Source: Deltaproteobacteria bacterium
Lineage (GTDB): Bacteria; Myxococcota_A; UBA796; GCA-2862545
DNA: 64,000 nucleotides
Reading direction: 5' to 3'
NCBI GenBank assembly: GCA_007693595.1
Contig: REDI01000041.1
Coordinates: forward strand, 62,001 to 126,000
Shown: positions 8,471 through 18,428 of the stretch, piece by piece
Position numbering within the stretch: position 1 is the stretch's first letter
How the letters are laid out: each line of letters begins with the position of its first letter
Notes under the pieces: model-generated
What the model was told of the DNA's origin: nothing
Databases searched by the model: none
The model's input: only the letters and a program-made list of their open reading frames with translations
Made by a program: the position numbers and the translations under genes

Positions 8471-11400
8471 TTGGGGTGTGGCGCGCTCCTGCTGTCGGCT
8501 GCGCCGGTGATCGCGGGGGTCTCGGGCTACCTCTGGCTGCGGTCCGCCGCGGGGCAAGAGTGGCTGCGCGCGACCGCCGAGTCGACGCTCAGCGACGTCA
8601 TGGTCGAGGGGGAGGCCCGGATCGGTGGCCTCTCCACCAACGTCTGGGACCGGGTCGAGCTCACCGAGGTCGAGCTGCGCGAGGGGGAGCAGCGCCGGGT
8701 GGTGAGTGTGGGGCGGATCGGGGTACGGCTCAACCCCTGGGCCCTGCTCCGGTGGGCGATCGTCGTGCCCGAGGTCGAGATCGAGGGTGTGATCGGGGAC
8801 CTGCGAGTCGATGAGGACGGCGCGATCGACATCGCGCGCATGTTCACGCCGACCGAGCCGGCTCCACCGGCCGAGGAGCCTTGGTCCGGTCTGCCGATCG
8901 CTCTGGAGCTCCCCTCGATCCGGGTAGGCGTCGACGAGCTCTCCCTGATCGTCGAGGACTTCGATGTCATCCTCCGCGAGCTCACGCTCTCGGCCACCCT
9001 GAACGCGCGAGACACCCGCTTCGAGCTCACCGAGATCGCGCTCGATGGGGATGTGGTGGGTCCTGCGCCCGGCCCCCTCTCGCTGCGTGGCGACGCCGTC
9101 TGGGAGGGGCAAGGCCTGCCGTCGGTGGATCTGGTCCTCCGTGCCCTCGACAATGAGATCGGGGTTGAGGGGTCGGCCCCTGATCTGTTCGAGGATGACG
9201 GGGAGGTCGACCTGAAGGTCGTCGTCTCTCGTCTGGCGCTCAGCGATCTGGACCGCGTGCTCGAGGTCCCCCTTCAAGGGGTGGTCACGGGCGAGATCCT
9301 GGCCGAAGGGGCCATGCGTGCGCTCCAGGTCGAGGGTCGGCTCGACGGGGTCGAGGACCTCAGGGCCCAGGTGCGGATCCGTGGTTCGGCCGATCCGCTC
9401 GCTCCGAGCTTCGGGCTCAAGGCCGAGGTGATCCAGACGCACCTCGAGGACCTGATCGTGGGTTTCACCGAGCCGATCGCGGTCGGGGCGACCCTCCACG
9501 TCGACGGCGAGCCCGAAGACTCCTGGCTCGGCCTCGCGATGCGGGGCCGGCTGGAGGGGCATCCGATGGAGGTGCAAGGGGTGCGCATCGACCGGGTCGA
9601 GAGCCGGATCCGCATCCAAGAGGGGGTCGCACACCTCGAGGACCTGTCGGCGTCGGGTCCCGTGGGGCGGGTACTCGGGAGTGTCTCGCTCGATCTTCAG
9701 AGTGGGGGACTACACAGTAGCCTCGAGGCGCGCGGGATCGATCCCATGGCGCTCAAGCACTTCGGGGTTCCGACCGAGCTGGCGGGCACCCGTGCCTCGG
9801 CCACCCTCGAGGTGCGGGGCGAGGTCTTCGATCCTGCGCTGCCGGCCAGGGTCACAGCGCAGCTCCGGATCGTGCCCGTCCGGTGGGGGCCGGAGGTGCG
9901 TGTCGAGCGGGTGACGGCGAACGCGGTCGTCGATCACCACAGCGGCGTCGCGACGGGGCGGGGCAGCGCCACGATCGGCCGGGTCGATGCCTATGGGGTG
10001 TTGCTGGACGGCGCCGAGGTCGCCAAGCTGCGGTTCCGGGTCGATGAGCGGGGGCTCGACCTAAGCGGCGCGCTCTCGACCCAGGCCATCACCTACCGGG
10101 GCCTGCCCGAAGTCCTGCACCCCGATCTCGGCGAGGGGGCCGAGTTTGAGTCGGTCGAAGGTCCGTTCATCGTGCACGCGCCCTTCACCGATGAAGGGGA
10201 GCTCTACGTCGACGCCAACCTGTCCATCCTGGAGCACAAGCTGCTGCGCTTCCCCGGCACCCACGGTGAGGCGCTCGTGCGGATTGAGGGAAACGATCTA
10301 CGAGGCGATCTTCTTCTCCATGCCACCCCGAACCGCCGCCTGGTCGATCTACGAGCGGCGATGGCGCTCGACGCGCTCAGGCTCCAGTTCGACCGCTTGG
10401 ACCTTCACCCCATGCCGAGCCAGCGCTGGTCTATGCCGGCGGGCTCCGGGCTGCGAATCGCGCCGGACGGCACCCTCGATGAGCTGGATCTCTCGCTTCG
10501 ATCCTCCCGTGGGGAGCTGGGGGTCGGTGGGCGGGTCCTGGGCGAGTCCGAGCAGGATCTCTCGCTCTCGATCTACGATCTTGACCTCGAGGTGGTGGCC
10601 GAGCTTCTCCCGAGCTTGGCCGGGGGACTTCAGGGCCACGCAGGGCTCGCGCTCAACGTGGGGGGACTCCGCCACGCGGTCGAACTCGATGGGGAGCTTG
10701 AGGCCTATGGCCTGGCCTGGTTCGAAGAGGACGAAGACGGGGCTCCCTTCCCGGTGGCGCGCGATCTGGGCGGGCGCCTGATCCTCGAAGGCAGGGCCCA
10801 GCGGGTCGAAGCCCGAGGGGCCTTGCGAGGGATGGGTTCGCCCCTGGTCGAGCTCGACCTCGCGGTGCCGGTCCATCTCGATCTCCTCGATCTAAAGCTC
10901 CAGCCGCACGAGCCCTGGCATGGGGATTTCCTCCTCATCCCCGGCCGCTTGAAACGTCTGGCGGCGGTCTTGCCGGGGGTGGTGCTGCCCGAGGCTTCGG
11001 GATCGGGCCGTCTCCGGTTGGCGGGCACGCCGGTACGGCCCGAGGCCAGGTGGGCGGCAGCGGTCGAGGTGAAGGTCGACGGCCTGGAGGAGCCGCTTCG
11101 GGTCGAGACGTTCTTGGGCTATGGCGATGGCGAGGTCACCACCGACGCCGATGTGCTCGAGGGCTTCACCCGCCGCGCGGATCTGCGCATGGTCGGCCGA
11201 AGCGGGCTGGAGCGTGTGCTCGACTGGGCCTTGCTGGGGGCCGAGGAGCCGGACCTGGCAGATCTCGACCTCTGGCTCCCGAGCCTGGGAGGCGGGCTCG
11301 TCCTGCGCGGGATGCCCCTGGATCGGGCCAACCAGCTGACGGGGTTGGCGGTCGATGTCGAAGGCACGCTCTGGGGCAAGGTGAACGTGGACGGAAGCCT

Positions 11401-13183
11401 ACGAAAACCCGTCCCTACGGGCGAGCTCAGCATCGAAGGGGGGCGCTTTGGTCGGGTCGAAGTGCTCGGAGCTGAGGTGGTGCTGTTGCATGAAGGTGAA
11501 GGGCACCAGATTGGCATCGACGTCTTGATGAGGGACATGGACAGCCGGGAAGAAGGGGAGATCTACCTCGACGGCTCCGTCCCGGTCCAGCTCGACCTTC
11601 ACGAGTCCGATCCGGCGGCGTGGGTGACGGGCGAGCTCGACCTGCGACCTCGGGCGCAGCTCCCCTTGGCGCTCCTGACGGCCTTCGATCCGGGTTTCCG
11701 CCGGGTCTCGGGGCAGATCGAGCTCTTCGGATCCGTGCGCGGCGATCCCTTCGATCCTCGCCCCGAGGCGCTCCTCACCTTGACCGAGGGCAGCTCGCTC
11801 GGCTACGAGGCGCTCGGGGTCCTCTTCTCCGATCTCTCCTTCGCCGCCCGCTTCGACCCCGAGCTGGTCGAGATCGAGCGCCTGGTGGCTCGGACGGGTC
11901 CGCTTCAGCCCCGACGTGACCCCTTGGGGCTGCTCGGTCGGCTGGGGCAGGAGCTGGGCCGGGGCTTCGGGCTCTTCTCTAGGCGTGACGGGGAGCGTCG
12001 CGGGCTCTTTAGACGCCGGCGCAGCGGCGAGGGCAGCGGGTCGTCCAGCCGAGGCACCCTGCGCGCGGGGGGCACGGCGAGTCTGGACTCGTGGTACGTC
12101 ACGGATATGGAGCTGACCGCCACCCTCGATCGGGTCCTCCTCCTCGGGACCCGCGACGAGGTGCTGCGCCTGAGCACCGATCCCGACAGCCCGCTGCGGG
12201 TCACGGGAGACGCCCTGCTACCCAAGGTTCGCGGGTCGGTGAGGGTCGATGAGGCAGACTTCTTCTTGGACTATGCCGCGGCGATGGGGGGAGGCCCCTC
12301 CACGGTCGACCCGCGGATCAAGGTCAACCGAGGCGACCGGGTGGTCGTCACCCCCCCACCGGAGGCTTCGGTCTTCGACGACATCGACATCGAGGTGCGC
12401 ATCAACCTGGGTCGGGCCGCGCGTGGCCGGCTCTCGATGCCCATCGAGAGCCTCGGCTTCTTGGGGCAGACGGCGACCTCGCTCACCCGGATGGACATCC
12501 GGGCACGGCTGGGGGGCGATCTAGTCTTTCGTCAGGTGCCGTGCCGAAGGAGGGACCCGGAACTCGGCGTCGTCGAGGTCGCGGCTCGGGCTGGGAGCTG
12601 TGGCCTCTTTCACCCCCAGGCCGAGGGGGCCATCAACATCCTCGAGGGTCAAGCGCGGGTCTTGCGGGCAGACTTCGACCTGCAAGACAGCCAGGTCCAG
12701 TTTTTCGGCAACGAGATCGCCAACCCGAGCCTCGACATCAAGGGCAAGATGGTCACGGGTGACGTCACCATCGACATGACGGTGCGGGGCACCGCCTTCG
12801 AGCCTGACGTCGACTTCACCAGCGCCGACTCCGATCAGATCTTCGCGACGCTGCTGCTCGGCACCTCTCCCGATGCCCTGGGCAGCCAGGGGGCCTCTCA
12901 GCTCGCCTTCGCTGCCGCCATGACCGCCTTCCAGTCGGTCTTGTCGGGAACCAACCTGGGCACCTTCAGTATCGAGCCCAGCGGGCAGATCGTCTGGGGT
13001 ATGGCGGTCGCGCGGGACCTGTTCGTCGAGGGAACGATCGGCGGAACCCCCAGGCCCGACCAGAACACCTTCGAGATCGAGGTCGAGTATATGATCCTGC
13101 GCAACCTGATCGGGCGGGTGGGCTTTGGAGCCTATGCCATCCCCTTCTGGAGCGATCTGCTGATCGAGCGCCGCTTCGACTGA
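8471..13183 (+). CDS. tamB: Translocation/assembly module protein TamB
   Basis: A very long periplasm-spanning protein (about 1570 residues) that partners an Omp85 protein in outer-membrane assembly or lipid transport. A single N-terminal membrane anchor is followed by hundreds of residues of repetitive amphipathic beta strand. The DUF490 C-terminal domain is recognisable from LSGTNLGTFSIEPSGQIVWG through VGFGAYAIPFWSDLLIERRFD. The start is uncertain. TTG at 8471 gives a signal anchor without basic flanking residues, whereas CTG at 8423, overlapping the Omp85 stop, would add a Lys/Arg-rich cytoplasmic tail of 16 residues. A low-complexity Arg/Gly/Ser stretch around residues 1160-1200 interrupts the beta region. 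Confidence 0.9.
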   Translation: MGCGALLLSAAPVIAGVSGYLWLRSAAGQEWLRATAESTLSDVMVEGEARIGGLSTNVWDRVELTEVELREGEQRRVVSVGRIGVRLNPWALLRWAIVVPEVEIEGVIGDLRVDEDGAIDIARMFTPTEPAPPAEEPWSGLPIALELPSIRVGVDELSLIVEDFDVILRELTLSATLNARDTRFELTEIALDGDVVGPAPGPLSLRGDAVWEGQGLPSVDLVLRALDNEIGVEGSAPDLFEDDGEVDLKVVVSRLALSDLDRVLEVPLQGVVTGEILAEGAMRALQVEGRLDGVEDLRAQVRIRGSADPLAPSFGLKAEVIQTHLEDLIVGFTEPIAVGATLHVDGEPEDSWLGLAMRGRLEGHPMEVQGVRIDRVESRIRIQEGVAHLEDLSASGPVGRVLGSVSLDLQSGGLHSSLEARGIDPMALKHFGVPTELAGTRASATLEVRGEVFDPALPARVTAQLRIVPVRWGPEVRVERVTANAVVDHHSGVATGRGSATIGRVDAYGVLLDGAEVAKLRFRVDERGLDLSGALSTQAITYRGLPEVLHPDLGEGAEFESVEGPFIVHAPFTDEGELYVDANLSILEHKLLRFPGTHGEALVRIEGNDLRGDLLLHATPNRRLVDLRAAMALDALRLQFDRLDLHPMPSQRWSMPAGSGLRIAPDGTLDELDLSLRSSRGELGVGGRVLGESEQDLSLSIYDLDLEVVAELLPSLAGGLQGHAGLALNVGGLRHAVELDGELEAYGLAWFEEDEDGAPFPVARDLGGRLILEGRAQRVEARGALRGMGSPLVELDLAVPVHLDLLDLKLQPHEPWHGDFLLIPGRLKRLAAVLPGVVLPEASGSGRLRLAGTPVRPEARWAAAVEVKVDGLEEPLRVETFLGYGDGEVTTDADVLEGFTRRADLRMVGRSGLERVLDWALLGAEEPDLADLDLWLPSLGGGLVLRGMPLDRANQLTGLAVDVEGTLWGKVNVDGSLRKPVPTGELSIEGGRFGRVEVLGAEVVLLHEGEGHQIGIDVLMRDMDSREEGEIYLDGSVPVQLDLHESDPAAWVTGELDLRPRAQLPLALLTAFDPGFRRVSGQIELFGSVRGDPFDPRPEALLTLTEGSSLGYEALGVLFSDLSFAARFDPELVEIERLVARTGPLQPRRDPLGLLGRLGQELGRGFGLFSRRDGERRGLFRRRRSGEGSGSSSRGTLRAGGTASLDSWYVTDMELTATLDRVLLLGTRDEVLRLSTDPDSPLRVTGDALLPKVRGSVRVDEADFFLDYAAAMGGGPSTVDPRIKVNRGDRVVVTPPPEASVFDDIDIEVRINLGRAARGRLSMPIESLGFLGQTATSLTRMDIRARLGGDLVFRQVPCRRRDPELGVVEVAARAGSCGLFHPQAEGAINILEGQARVLRADFDLQDSQVQFFGNEIANPSLDIKGKMVTGDVTIDMTVRGTAFEPDVDFTSADSDQIFATLLLGTSPDALGSQGASQLAFAAAMTAFQSVLSGTNLGTFSIEPSGQIVWGMAVARDLFVEGTIGGTPRPDQNTFEIEVEYMILRNLIGRVGFGAYAIPFWSDLLIERRFD

Positions 13184-13288
13184 GCCGCCAAGCTCGCCGA
13201 GCAGGTGCGCTTTTGGCGGGGTGGCGCCAGCGCGACGGACGACGTCCCCGAAGCGCGCTAGAGCCCCTGTCCGACACGGGAGAAAAGC

Positions 13289-14497
13289 ATGAAGATCGTC
13301 TGCGCATACTCGGGGGGCCTCGACACCTCCGTCATGGTCCACTGGCTCAAGGAGCGGTACGACGCCGAGATCATCACCTACACGGGTGATCTGGGCCAGG
13401 GGGACGACCTCGAAGCCATCCGTAAGAAGGCGCTCCGCACCGGCGCGAGCCGAGCGGTCGTCGATGACCTGCGCGAGCGCTTCATCGAAGAGTTCATCTG
13501 GCCTGCCGTCAAAGGAAACGCGCGCTACGAAGGAACGTATCCGCTCCATACGGCCCTGGGTCGGCCCTTGCTCGCCCAGCGCTTGTGCGAGGTCGCCGAC
13601 GAGTTCGGGGCCGATGCCATCGCCCACGGCTGCACGGGGAAGGGCAACGATCAGGTCCGATTCGAGGTCGCCGCGCAGTGTCTAGCCCCCCACTTGCAGA
13701 TCCTCGCGCCGCTGCGCGAGTGGGACCTCACCACCCGCGAGCTCGAGATCGAGTACGCCCTGGCCCGCAACATCGAGGTTCCTGTCACCCTCGAGAAGCC
13801 CTACTCCATCGACGAAAACATCTGGGGCTGCGCGATCGAGTGTGGCGAGATGGAAGACCTCTGGAACGAGCCCCCCGAGGACGCCTGGCGCATGACCAAG
13901 GATCCACGCACGGTCAAGCTCGAGAGCCGCGAGATCGTCCTCGGCTTCGAAGAAGGGGTGCCCGTCAGCCTCGACGGGCGCCTCTTGCCCTCCGTGCTCC
14001 TGCTCGAAGAGCTCAACGAGCTGGTCGGGAGCTACGGGATCGGTCGCATGGACATGGTCGAGAACCGGGTGGTCGGCCTGAAGAGCCGGGAGGTCTACGA
14101 GGGCCCAGCCGCCGTGGTCCTCCTCGCCGCCCACGAAGAGCTCGAGCGGGTCGTGCTCGATCGCGCCACCTCGACCTACAAGCGCAAGATCGCCAATGAC
14201 TTCGCCAACCTCATCTACGACGGCCTGTGGTTCGGGCCGCTGCGTCACGCCCTCCAGGCCTTCATCGACGAGACCCAGCGCCACGTCACGGGTGAGGTGC
14301 GGGTCCGGCTGTCGGCGGGCCGCGCCATGATCACCGGCCGCCGCAGCCCCTTCAGCCTCTACGACGACGGCCTCGCGACCTACAGCAAGGGCGACACCTT
14401 CGATCGCGCTGCCGCCGAGGGCTTTCTTAAGCTCTACGGCCTTCCGTACGCCACCTGGGGTCAAGTGCAGCGCAGGATCGGCGAGCGCGAGGTCTGA
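13289..14497 (+). CDS. argG: Argininosuccinate synthase
   Basis: Joins citrulline and aspartate, using ATP, in arginine synthesis. At 402 residues it is full length. The ATP-binding loop AYSGGLDTSVM is at residues 6-16, and YTGDLGQGDD and the TGKGNDQVRFE region (about 118-128) match the family closely. The ATG at 13289 is preceded by a GGAG-type ribosome site (CACGGGAGAAAAGC). The next gene, argH, starts 57 bases downstream, so the two steps from citrulline to arginine are probably cotranscribed. The 105-base space before it holds an imperfect inverted repeat (13185-13219) without a T-tract. Confidence 0.98.
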   Translation: MKIVCAYSGGLDTSVMVHWLKERYDAEIITYTGDLGQGDDLEAIRKKALRTGASRAVVDDLRERFIEEFIWPAVKGNARYEGTYPLHTALGRPLLAQRLCEVADEFGADAIAHGCTGKGNDQVRFEVAAQCLAPHLQILAPLREWDLTTRELEIEYALARNIEVPVTLEKPYSIDENIWGCAIECGEMEDLWNEPPEDAWRMTKDPRTVKLESREIVLGFEEGVPVSLDGRLLPSVLLLEELNELVGSYGIGRMDMVENRVVGLKSREVYEGPAAVVLLAAHEELERVVLDRATSTYKRKIANDFANLIYDGLWFGPLRHALQAFIDETQRHVTGEVRVRLSAGRAMITGRRSPFSLYDDGLATYSKGDTFDRAAAEGFLKLYGLPYATWGQVQRRIGEREV

Positions 14498-14553
14498 TCC
14501 CTTAGAGCCTCGGTCGCGTGCCGGGCGTTCGACTATCTGAACGAGGAGGAGCC

Positions 14554-15927
14554 ATGGCGCTCTGGGATGGACGCTTCGCCGGGGGTCCGGCGGAAGAGAT
14601 GATCCACTTCAGCGAGTCCCTCGACGTGGATCTGCGCATGTGGGCGCAAGACCTTCAGGGGAGCCGTGCGCATGTGCGCATGTTGGGCGAGGTGGGGCTT
14701 CTCTCGGTCGCTGAGGTCGAGCGGATCCTCGAGGGGCTCGATCAGGTCGGAGAGGAGCTGCGGTCGGGGGTCTATACGCCCGGTCCAGAGCTCGAAGACG
14801 TGCACATGGCTGTCGAGAGTCGGCTGATCGAGATCGTCGGCCCGGTAGGGGCCAAGCTTCACACGGCGCGCTCTCGCAATGATCAGGTCGCGACGGACGT
14901 GCGGCTCTGGCTTCGGGAGCAGCTCACGGCGCTCCGCGCGGAGCTGACCGATCTGGTCGCCGCCCTGTGCGACCGGGTCGAGGCTGACGGCGACGTGCTG
15001 ATCCCAGGCTTCACCCACCTTCAGCGCGGGCAGCCGATCCTGCTCGGCCACCACCTGCTCGCCTATGCTTGGATGGTGCAGCGGGATGTGCAGCGTATCG
15101 ACGATGCCCTGCGCCGAAACGACCGCTGCCCTCTCGGAGCGGGCGCGATGGCGGGCACCCCTCACCCCATCGACCGTCACCGCAGCGCGGAGCTCCTCGA
15201 CTTCTCGGGCCCCATCGACAACGCCATGGACGCCGTCGCCAGCCGTGATCACCTCATTGAGGCGACCTCGGCCTGCGCCATCGCCATGACCCACATGAGC
15301 CGCATGGCCGAAGAGCTCGTGCTCTGGTCGAGCGCGGAGTTCGCCCTGATCCGAATCGGCGAGGCCTTCACCACCGGATCCAGCATCATGCCTCAAAAGC
15401 GCAACCCCGACGCCGCGGAGCTCGTGCGGGGCAAGTCGGGTCGGGTCCTTGGCGCCCTTCAGGCGCTCCTGGTCATGGTCAAGGGGCTCCCGCTGGCCTA
15501 CAACCGCGATCTCCAAGAAGACCGCCGGGCCCTCTTCGACGCCATCGACACCACCCGCGCCTGCGCGCGCATCCTGGCGGGTCAGTGGCGGGACATGCTC
15601 GTCCGACGCGATCGATACGAAGCGGCCTTGCGCGGAGACTTCCTTCTCGCCACCGAGCTCGCGGATTTCTTGGTCACCAAGGGCCTGCCCTTCCGCGACG
15701 CCCATCACGTCTCGGGTCGGATCGTCGCGTGGTGCGAGGAGCAGGGGGTGAACTTCGAGGCGCTGGACCTCGAGGCCCTGCGCTGCTTCCATCCCAGCTT
15801 TACCGCCGAGGCTCTCGACTGGCTCACCCCGCGCGCGGCGGCCGAGCGGCGGACTTCTTTCGGTGGCACCGCCCCCCCCGAGATCGCCCGCCAGGTGGCT
15901 GCGCTGAGGAGCTGGATCTCGGGCTGA
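14554..15927 (+). CDS. argH: Argininosuccinate lyase
   Basis: Cleaves argininosuccinate to arginine and fumarate, the last step of arginine synthesis. It has 457 residues from the ATG at 14554, which is preceded by a strong GAGGAGGAG ribosome site; the earlier ATG/GTG codons in frame lack one. The fumarase/aspartase superfamily signature GSSIMPQKRNPD is present in the expected place (about residues 270-281), as are HTARSRNDQV and THLQRGQPI. It forms an argGH operon with the gene just upstream. Confidence 0.98.
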   Translation: MALWDGRFAGGPAEEMIHFSESLDVDLRMWAQDLQGSRAHVRMLGEVGLLSVAEVERILEGLDQVGEELRSGVYTPGPELEDVHMAVESRLIEIVGPVGAKLHTARSRNDQVATDVRLWLREQLTALRAELTDLVAALCDRVEADGDVLIPGFTHLQRGQPILLGHHLLAYAWMVQRDVQRIDDALRRNDRCPLGAGAMAGTPHPIDRHRSAELLDFSGPIDNAMDAVASRDHLIEATSACAIAMTHMSRMAEELVLWSSAEFALIRIGEAFTTGSSIMPQKRNPDAAELVRGKSGRVLGALQALLVMVKGLPLAYNRDLQEDRRALFDAIDTTRACARILAGQWRDMLVRRDRYEAALRGDFLLATELADFLVTKGLPFRDAHHVSGRIVAWCEEQGVNFEALDLEALRCFHPSFTAEALDWLTPRAAAERRTSFGGTAPPEIARQVAALRSWISG

Positions 15928-15987
15928 GCGTCGCCGTCGGGCGTGCGTCCATCGATCTTTGGGCGTCGAGATCCCGAGGGGGACCGA

Positions 15988-16016
15988 TTGAGTCTCCCCG
16001 AGGGATCTGGTATCGT
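15988..16016 (+). promoter_or_regulatory. Sigma-70-type promoter for the lipoprotein gene at 16040
   Basis: A TTGAGT element (15988-15993) and a TATCGT element (16011-16016) are separated by exactly 17 bases. The predicted start of transcription, near 16023, leaves a short leader containing a GGAGAG ribosome site before the ATG at 16040. Both hexamers match consensus at four of six positions or better. Confidence 0.5.
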
Positions 16017-16039
16017 TTGACGCCCTGCTCGGAGAGACC

Positions 16040-16834
16040 ATGCCTCGATCCCTACTGCTCCTCTCGGTGTCCACCCTCGCGTTGGTGCTGGCCTGCGCGG
16101 GCCTCGACGACCCCGACGCGCTGCTTGAGCGAGACCTTCGGAGCGCCCAGGGCGCGGACGACGTGGTCGACGCCGTGAACCGCCACACCCAGTCTCTCGA
16201 GGACCAGTTCTCGACCCCCAAAGAGGGGGGATCTTTCGAGAAGGCCAAGGCCGAGCTGGAGCGGGTCTATCAAGAAGCGCTCGAGAATAGTAGTTCAAGC
16301 ACGCCCATCGTCGACGACGAAGCCAGCCGCAAGCGACGAGCGCTGCCCAACGCCATCGCCGAGCTGACGGGGCTGGACTTCGTTCAGCTCGCCACGGTGC
16401 AGGTCTGGCGCGGCCTCTTTGGGCTGTACGCGATCACCGATGAGCTCGACACCGATGAGGCCGGGCTGAAGGCGCGCGATCTGGTACGGCGGGCCCTCGC
16501 GATCACGGGTATGCGAGAGTCTCGTCGGTTGGCGTCGCTCTTCCAGGACCACAAGGATCCTTCCCTCGATGATCAGGCCCAGCGCGAGGCCTGGCTCGAT
16601 CTGGTCATCGAGAGCCGCGAGCTCTCGGGTATGTTCGCGCCCCCCAAGCCCACGAAAGAGAACTGGCCGAGGTTCTCGCGCTGCTCCGAGCTGACGGGTC
16701 TCCCCTTCGAGGAGCTGGTGATGGCGGTCGGGGGCAGCGAGACGTCCCCCGACAACCTGGGCGGCCTGCTCCGCGCCATGCCCGACCTTCCCGGCGTGGA
16801 CGAGTGTCTGGCGCAGTGGGAGAAGGAAGAGTAG
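16040..16834 (+). CDS. Hypothetical lipoprotein
   Basis: A 264-residue protein with a type-II signal peptide (hydrophobic stretch ending LVLACAG; lipobox Cys at about residue 19), so it should be lipid-anchored after export. The mature part is predominantly helical and charged, with no motif I recognise. The ATG follows GGAGAGACC at good spacing, and a sigma-70-type promoter precedes it. A TGCCAC/GTGGCA hairpin (16847-16864) follows the stop and could end transcription, though it has no T-tract. It is convergent with the RCC1 protein gene. Function unknown. Confidence 0.8.
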   Translation: MPRSLLLLSVSTLALVLACAGLDDPDALLERDLRSAQGADDVVDAVNRHTQSLEDQFSTPKEGGSFEKAKAELERVYQEALENSSSSTPIVDDEASRKRRALPNAIAELTGLDFVQLATVQVWRGLFGLYAITDELDTDEAGLKARDLVRRALAITGMRESRRLASLFQDHKDPSLDDQAQREAWLDLVIESRELSGMFAPPKPTKENWPRFSRCSELTGLPFEELVMAVGGSETSPDNLGGLLRAMPDLPGVDECLAQWEKEE

Positions 16835-17017
16835 GGCCGCGCTCGATGCCACGGTCCTGTGGCACCGACGGGTGGCTCTCTCCGCGATGGCTCCGACCTC
16901 AGCCCCGATCGGAGCGCGATCCCTGGTACGAGGCTCCTGTGTGGCGGGTTTGAGGTTCGGGCGAAACCGCGAGGATGGCCAGGGAACCCGGGGAGTTCGG
17001 GGAAGCGTGTGCGAGGC

Positions 17018-18403
17018 CTACGGCGGTGGGTCGAGGGGCGAGCCGAGGACAGGGCCAGGCGCGGTGCGCGAGACATGGGTGCCATCGCCGAGCTGACCTT
17101 GGGCGTTCCGGCCCCAGCACATCACCACGTCTTCGATCGTGATGCCACAGCTGTGCTCGTACCCGACGCTGAGGTCCATCCAGGTGTGGCCTCCGCCGAC
17201 CATGACGGGGGTTTGCGAGTGTCCGATCCCATCGACCCCGAGCCCGCCGTTGACGTTGGCGCCCCAGCACCAGGCTTCTCCCTCGGCGGAGAGGGCGCAG
17301 GTGTGCCGGCCGAGGGTGCTGAGATCGACCCACTCCTTGGAGAGGGAGATCGGCGTGGGCACCACGGCTCGTTCCGGCTCGTCGCGGCCGTCATAGCTGG
17401 AGTCACCCCAGCAATGGATGACGCCGTCCAGGTCCATCGCGCAGGTGTGCTCGTCGCCCGCCACGACCTTGTGCCAGTCCGACCGATCCCCCACGCGTAC
17501 CGGAGCATCGTACGCGCTAGGGCCGTGGGGTCCGATCTGGTTCCATCTGTTGTCGCCCCAGCAGTAGATCTCGCCGGTGAGGGTCACGCCGCAGGTGTGT
17601 CTCTCCCCCGTGGAGAGGCTCTCGAACTTGAGCCCCCCCTGCACCGGGGACGGGGCGACGACGCCTGCGCCGATCGCGGTTCCGGTACGACCCCTGGCGA
17701 AGCTTCCCCAGCAGTAGGCGTCGTGGTCGACGGTGATACCGCAGCTGTGCCGTAGGTTGACCTGCACTTGGATCCAGCGCTCGTGTTCGGCGATCCGGGT
17801 GGGCTCGGGGACCCTGAAAGCGTCGGGAACGCCCATGGCCTGATATGAGCTGTAGCCCCAACAGTAGAGTTCGCCTTCACCCGCGAGCCCGCACAGGTGG
17901 GTCCACCCTGGGCTGATCTGCCACCAGTCCTCGCGGTCGCCGATCCGAATCGGCTCGAGCTGATCTTCGGTCGTGCCTTGGAGAAGCTGGCGGTGGCGGT
18001 TGTAGCCCCAGCACAAGAGCTGCCCTTCCGCGATCACGCAGGACATCCCCAAACCCACGCTCAGCTCGACCTCGGCTCCCCAGGAGTCGGGCGATGGGTG
18101 CGCGTCCGACGGCTCTGAGTCGGAGGGCTCGGTCTCGGAGTCGAGATGGCCGTCGGACCCGGATCCCGACGCCGTGTGGGACTCTGACCCGGACTCGGAT
18201 CCAGACGCTGAGTCGGATTCGGCCCCGGACTCTGACCCAGAGTCTCGAGAGTGGCCGGGCTCTGCCGATGGGGCGTCGGGTGTGCCGCAGGCGATCGCGA
18301 GGGCGATCACGAGGAAAGAGTATGGTTTGATGGGGAGCCTCTGTCTGATTCGTGGCGGGGGTAGCCTGGGTGTGCGGCGAGAGGCCAAAGGTATCGGTGA
18401 CAC
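17018..18403 (-). CDS. RCC1-repeat lipoprotein
   Basis: A 461-residue secreted protein. It has a hydrophobic segment ending ALAIACG (lipobox), then a Ser/Asp/Glu/Gly-rich low-complexity linker (about residues 45-105), then tandem RCC1-like repeats marked by the recurring pattern Cys-Gly/Ala ... Cys-Trp-Gly at about 50-residue spacing (for example LLCWGYN, LYCWGYS, AYCWGSF, IYCWGDN, IHCWGDS, AWCWGAN, VMCWGRN). Such repeats build a seven-bladed propeller. The paired cysteines suggest disulfides outside the cytoplasm. The GTG start at 18403 lies inside a palindrome, so the true start is not certain. A related protein is encoded at 25561-26412. Its ligand is unknown. Confidence 0.85.
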   Translation of the reverse strand: MSPIPLASRRTPRLPPPRIRQRLPIKPYSFLVIALAIACGTPDAPSAEPGHSRDSGSESGAESDSASGSESGSESHTASGSGSDGHLDSETEPSDSEPSDAHPSPDSWGAEVELSVGLGMSCVIAEGQLLCWGYNRHRQLLQGTTEDQLEPIRIGDREDWWQISPGWTHLCGLAGEGELYCWGYSSYQAMGVPDAFRVPEPTRIAEHERWIQVQVNLRHSCGITVDHDAYCWGSFARGRTGTAIGAGVVAPSPVQGGLKFESLSTGERHTCGVTLTGEIYCWGDNRWNQIGPHGPSAYDAPVRVGDRSDWHKVVAGDEHTCAMDLDGVIHCWGDSSYDGRDEPERAVVPTPISLSKEWVDLSTLGRHTCALSAEGEAWCWGANVNGGLGVDGIGHSQTPVMVGGGHTWMDLSVGYEHSCGITIEDVVMCWGRNAQGQLGDGTHVSRTAPGPVLGSPLDPPP

Positions 18404-18428
18404 TTTTCGCGATTTGTGTCACCTTTGG
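18385..18428. promoter_or_regulatory. Nested palindrome over the RCC1-lipoprotein start
   Basis: GGTGACAC (18396-18403) and GTGTCACC (18416-18423) form a perfect 8-bp inverted repeat spaced by 12 bases. An outer pair, CCAAAGGT (18385-18392) and ACCTTTGG (18421-18428), overlaps it. The site covers the GTG start of the minus-strand RCC1 gene. It could be an operator or a 5' mRNA structure; I cannot tell which. Confidence 0.4.

Noticed and set aside
13185-13219. Inverted repeat after tamB as a terminator
   Set aside because: The 7-bp stem has a 21-base loop and no T-tract; not strong enough to list.
12521-13627. 368-codon antisense frame over tamB and argG
   Set aside because: It crosses two well-identified genes on the other strand and contains no motif.
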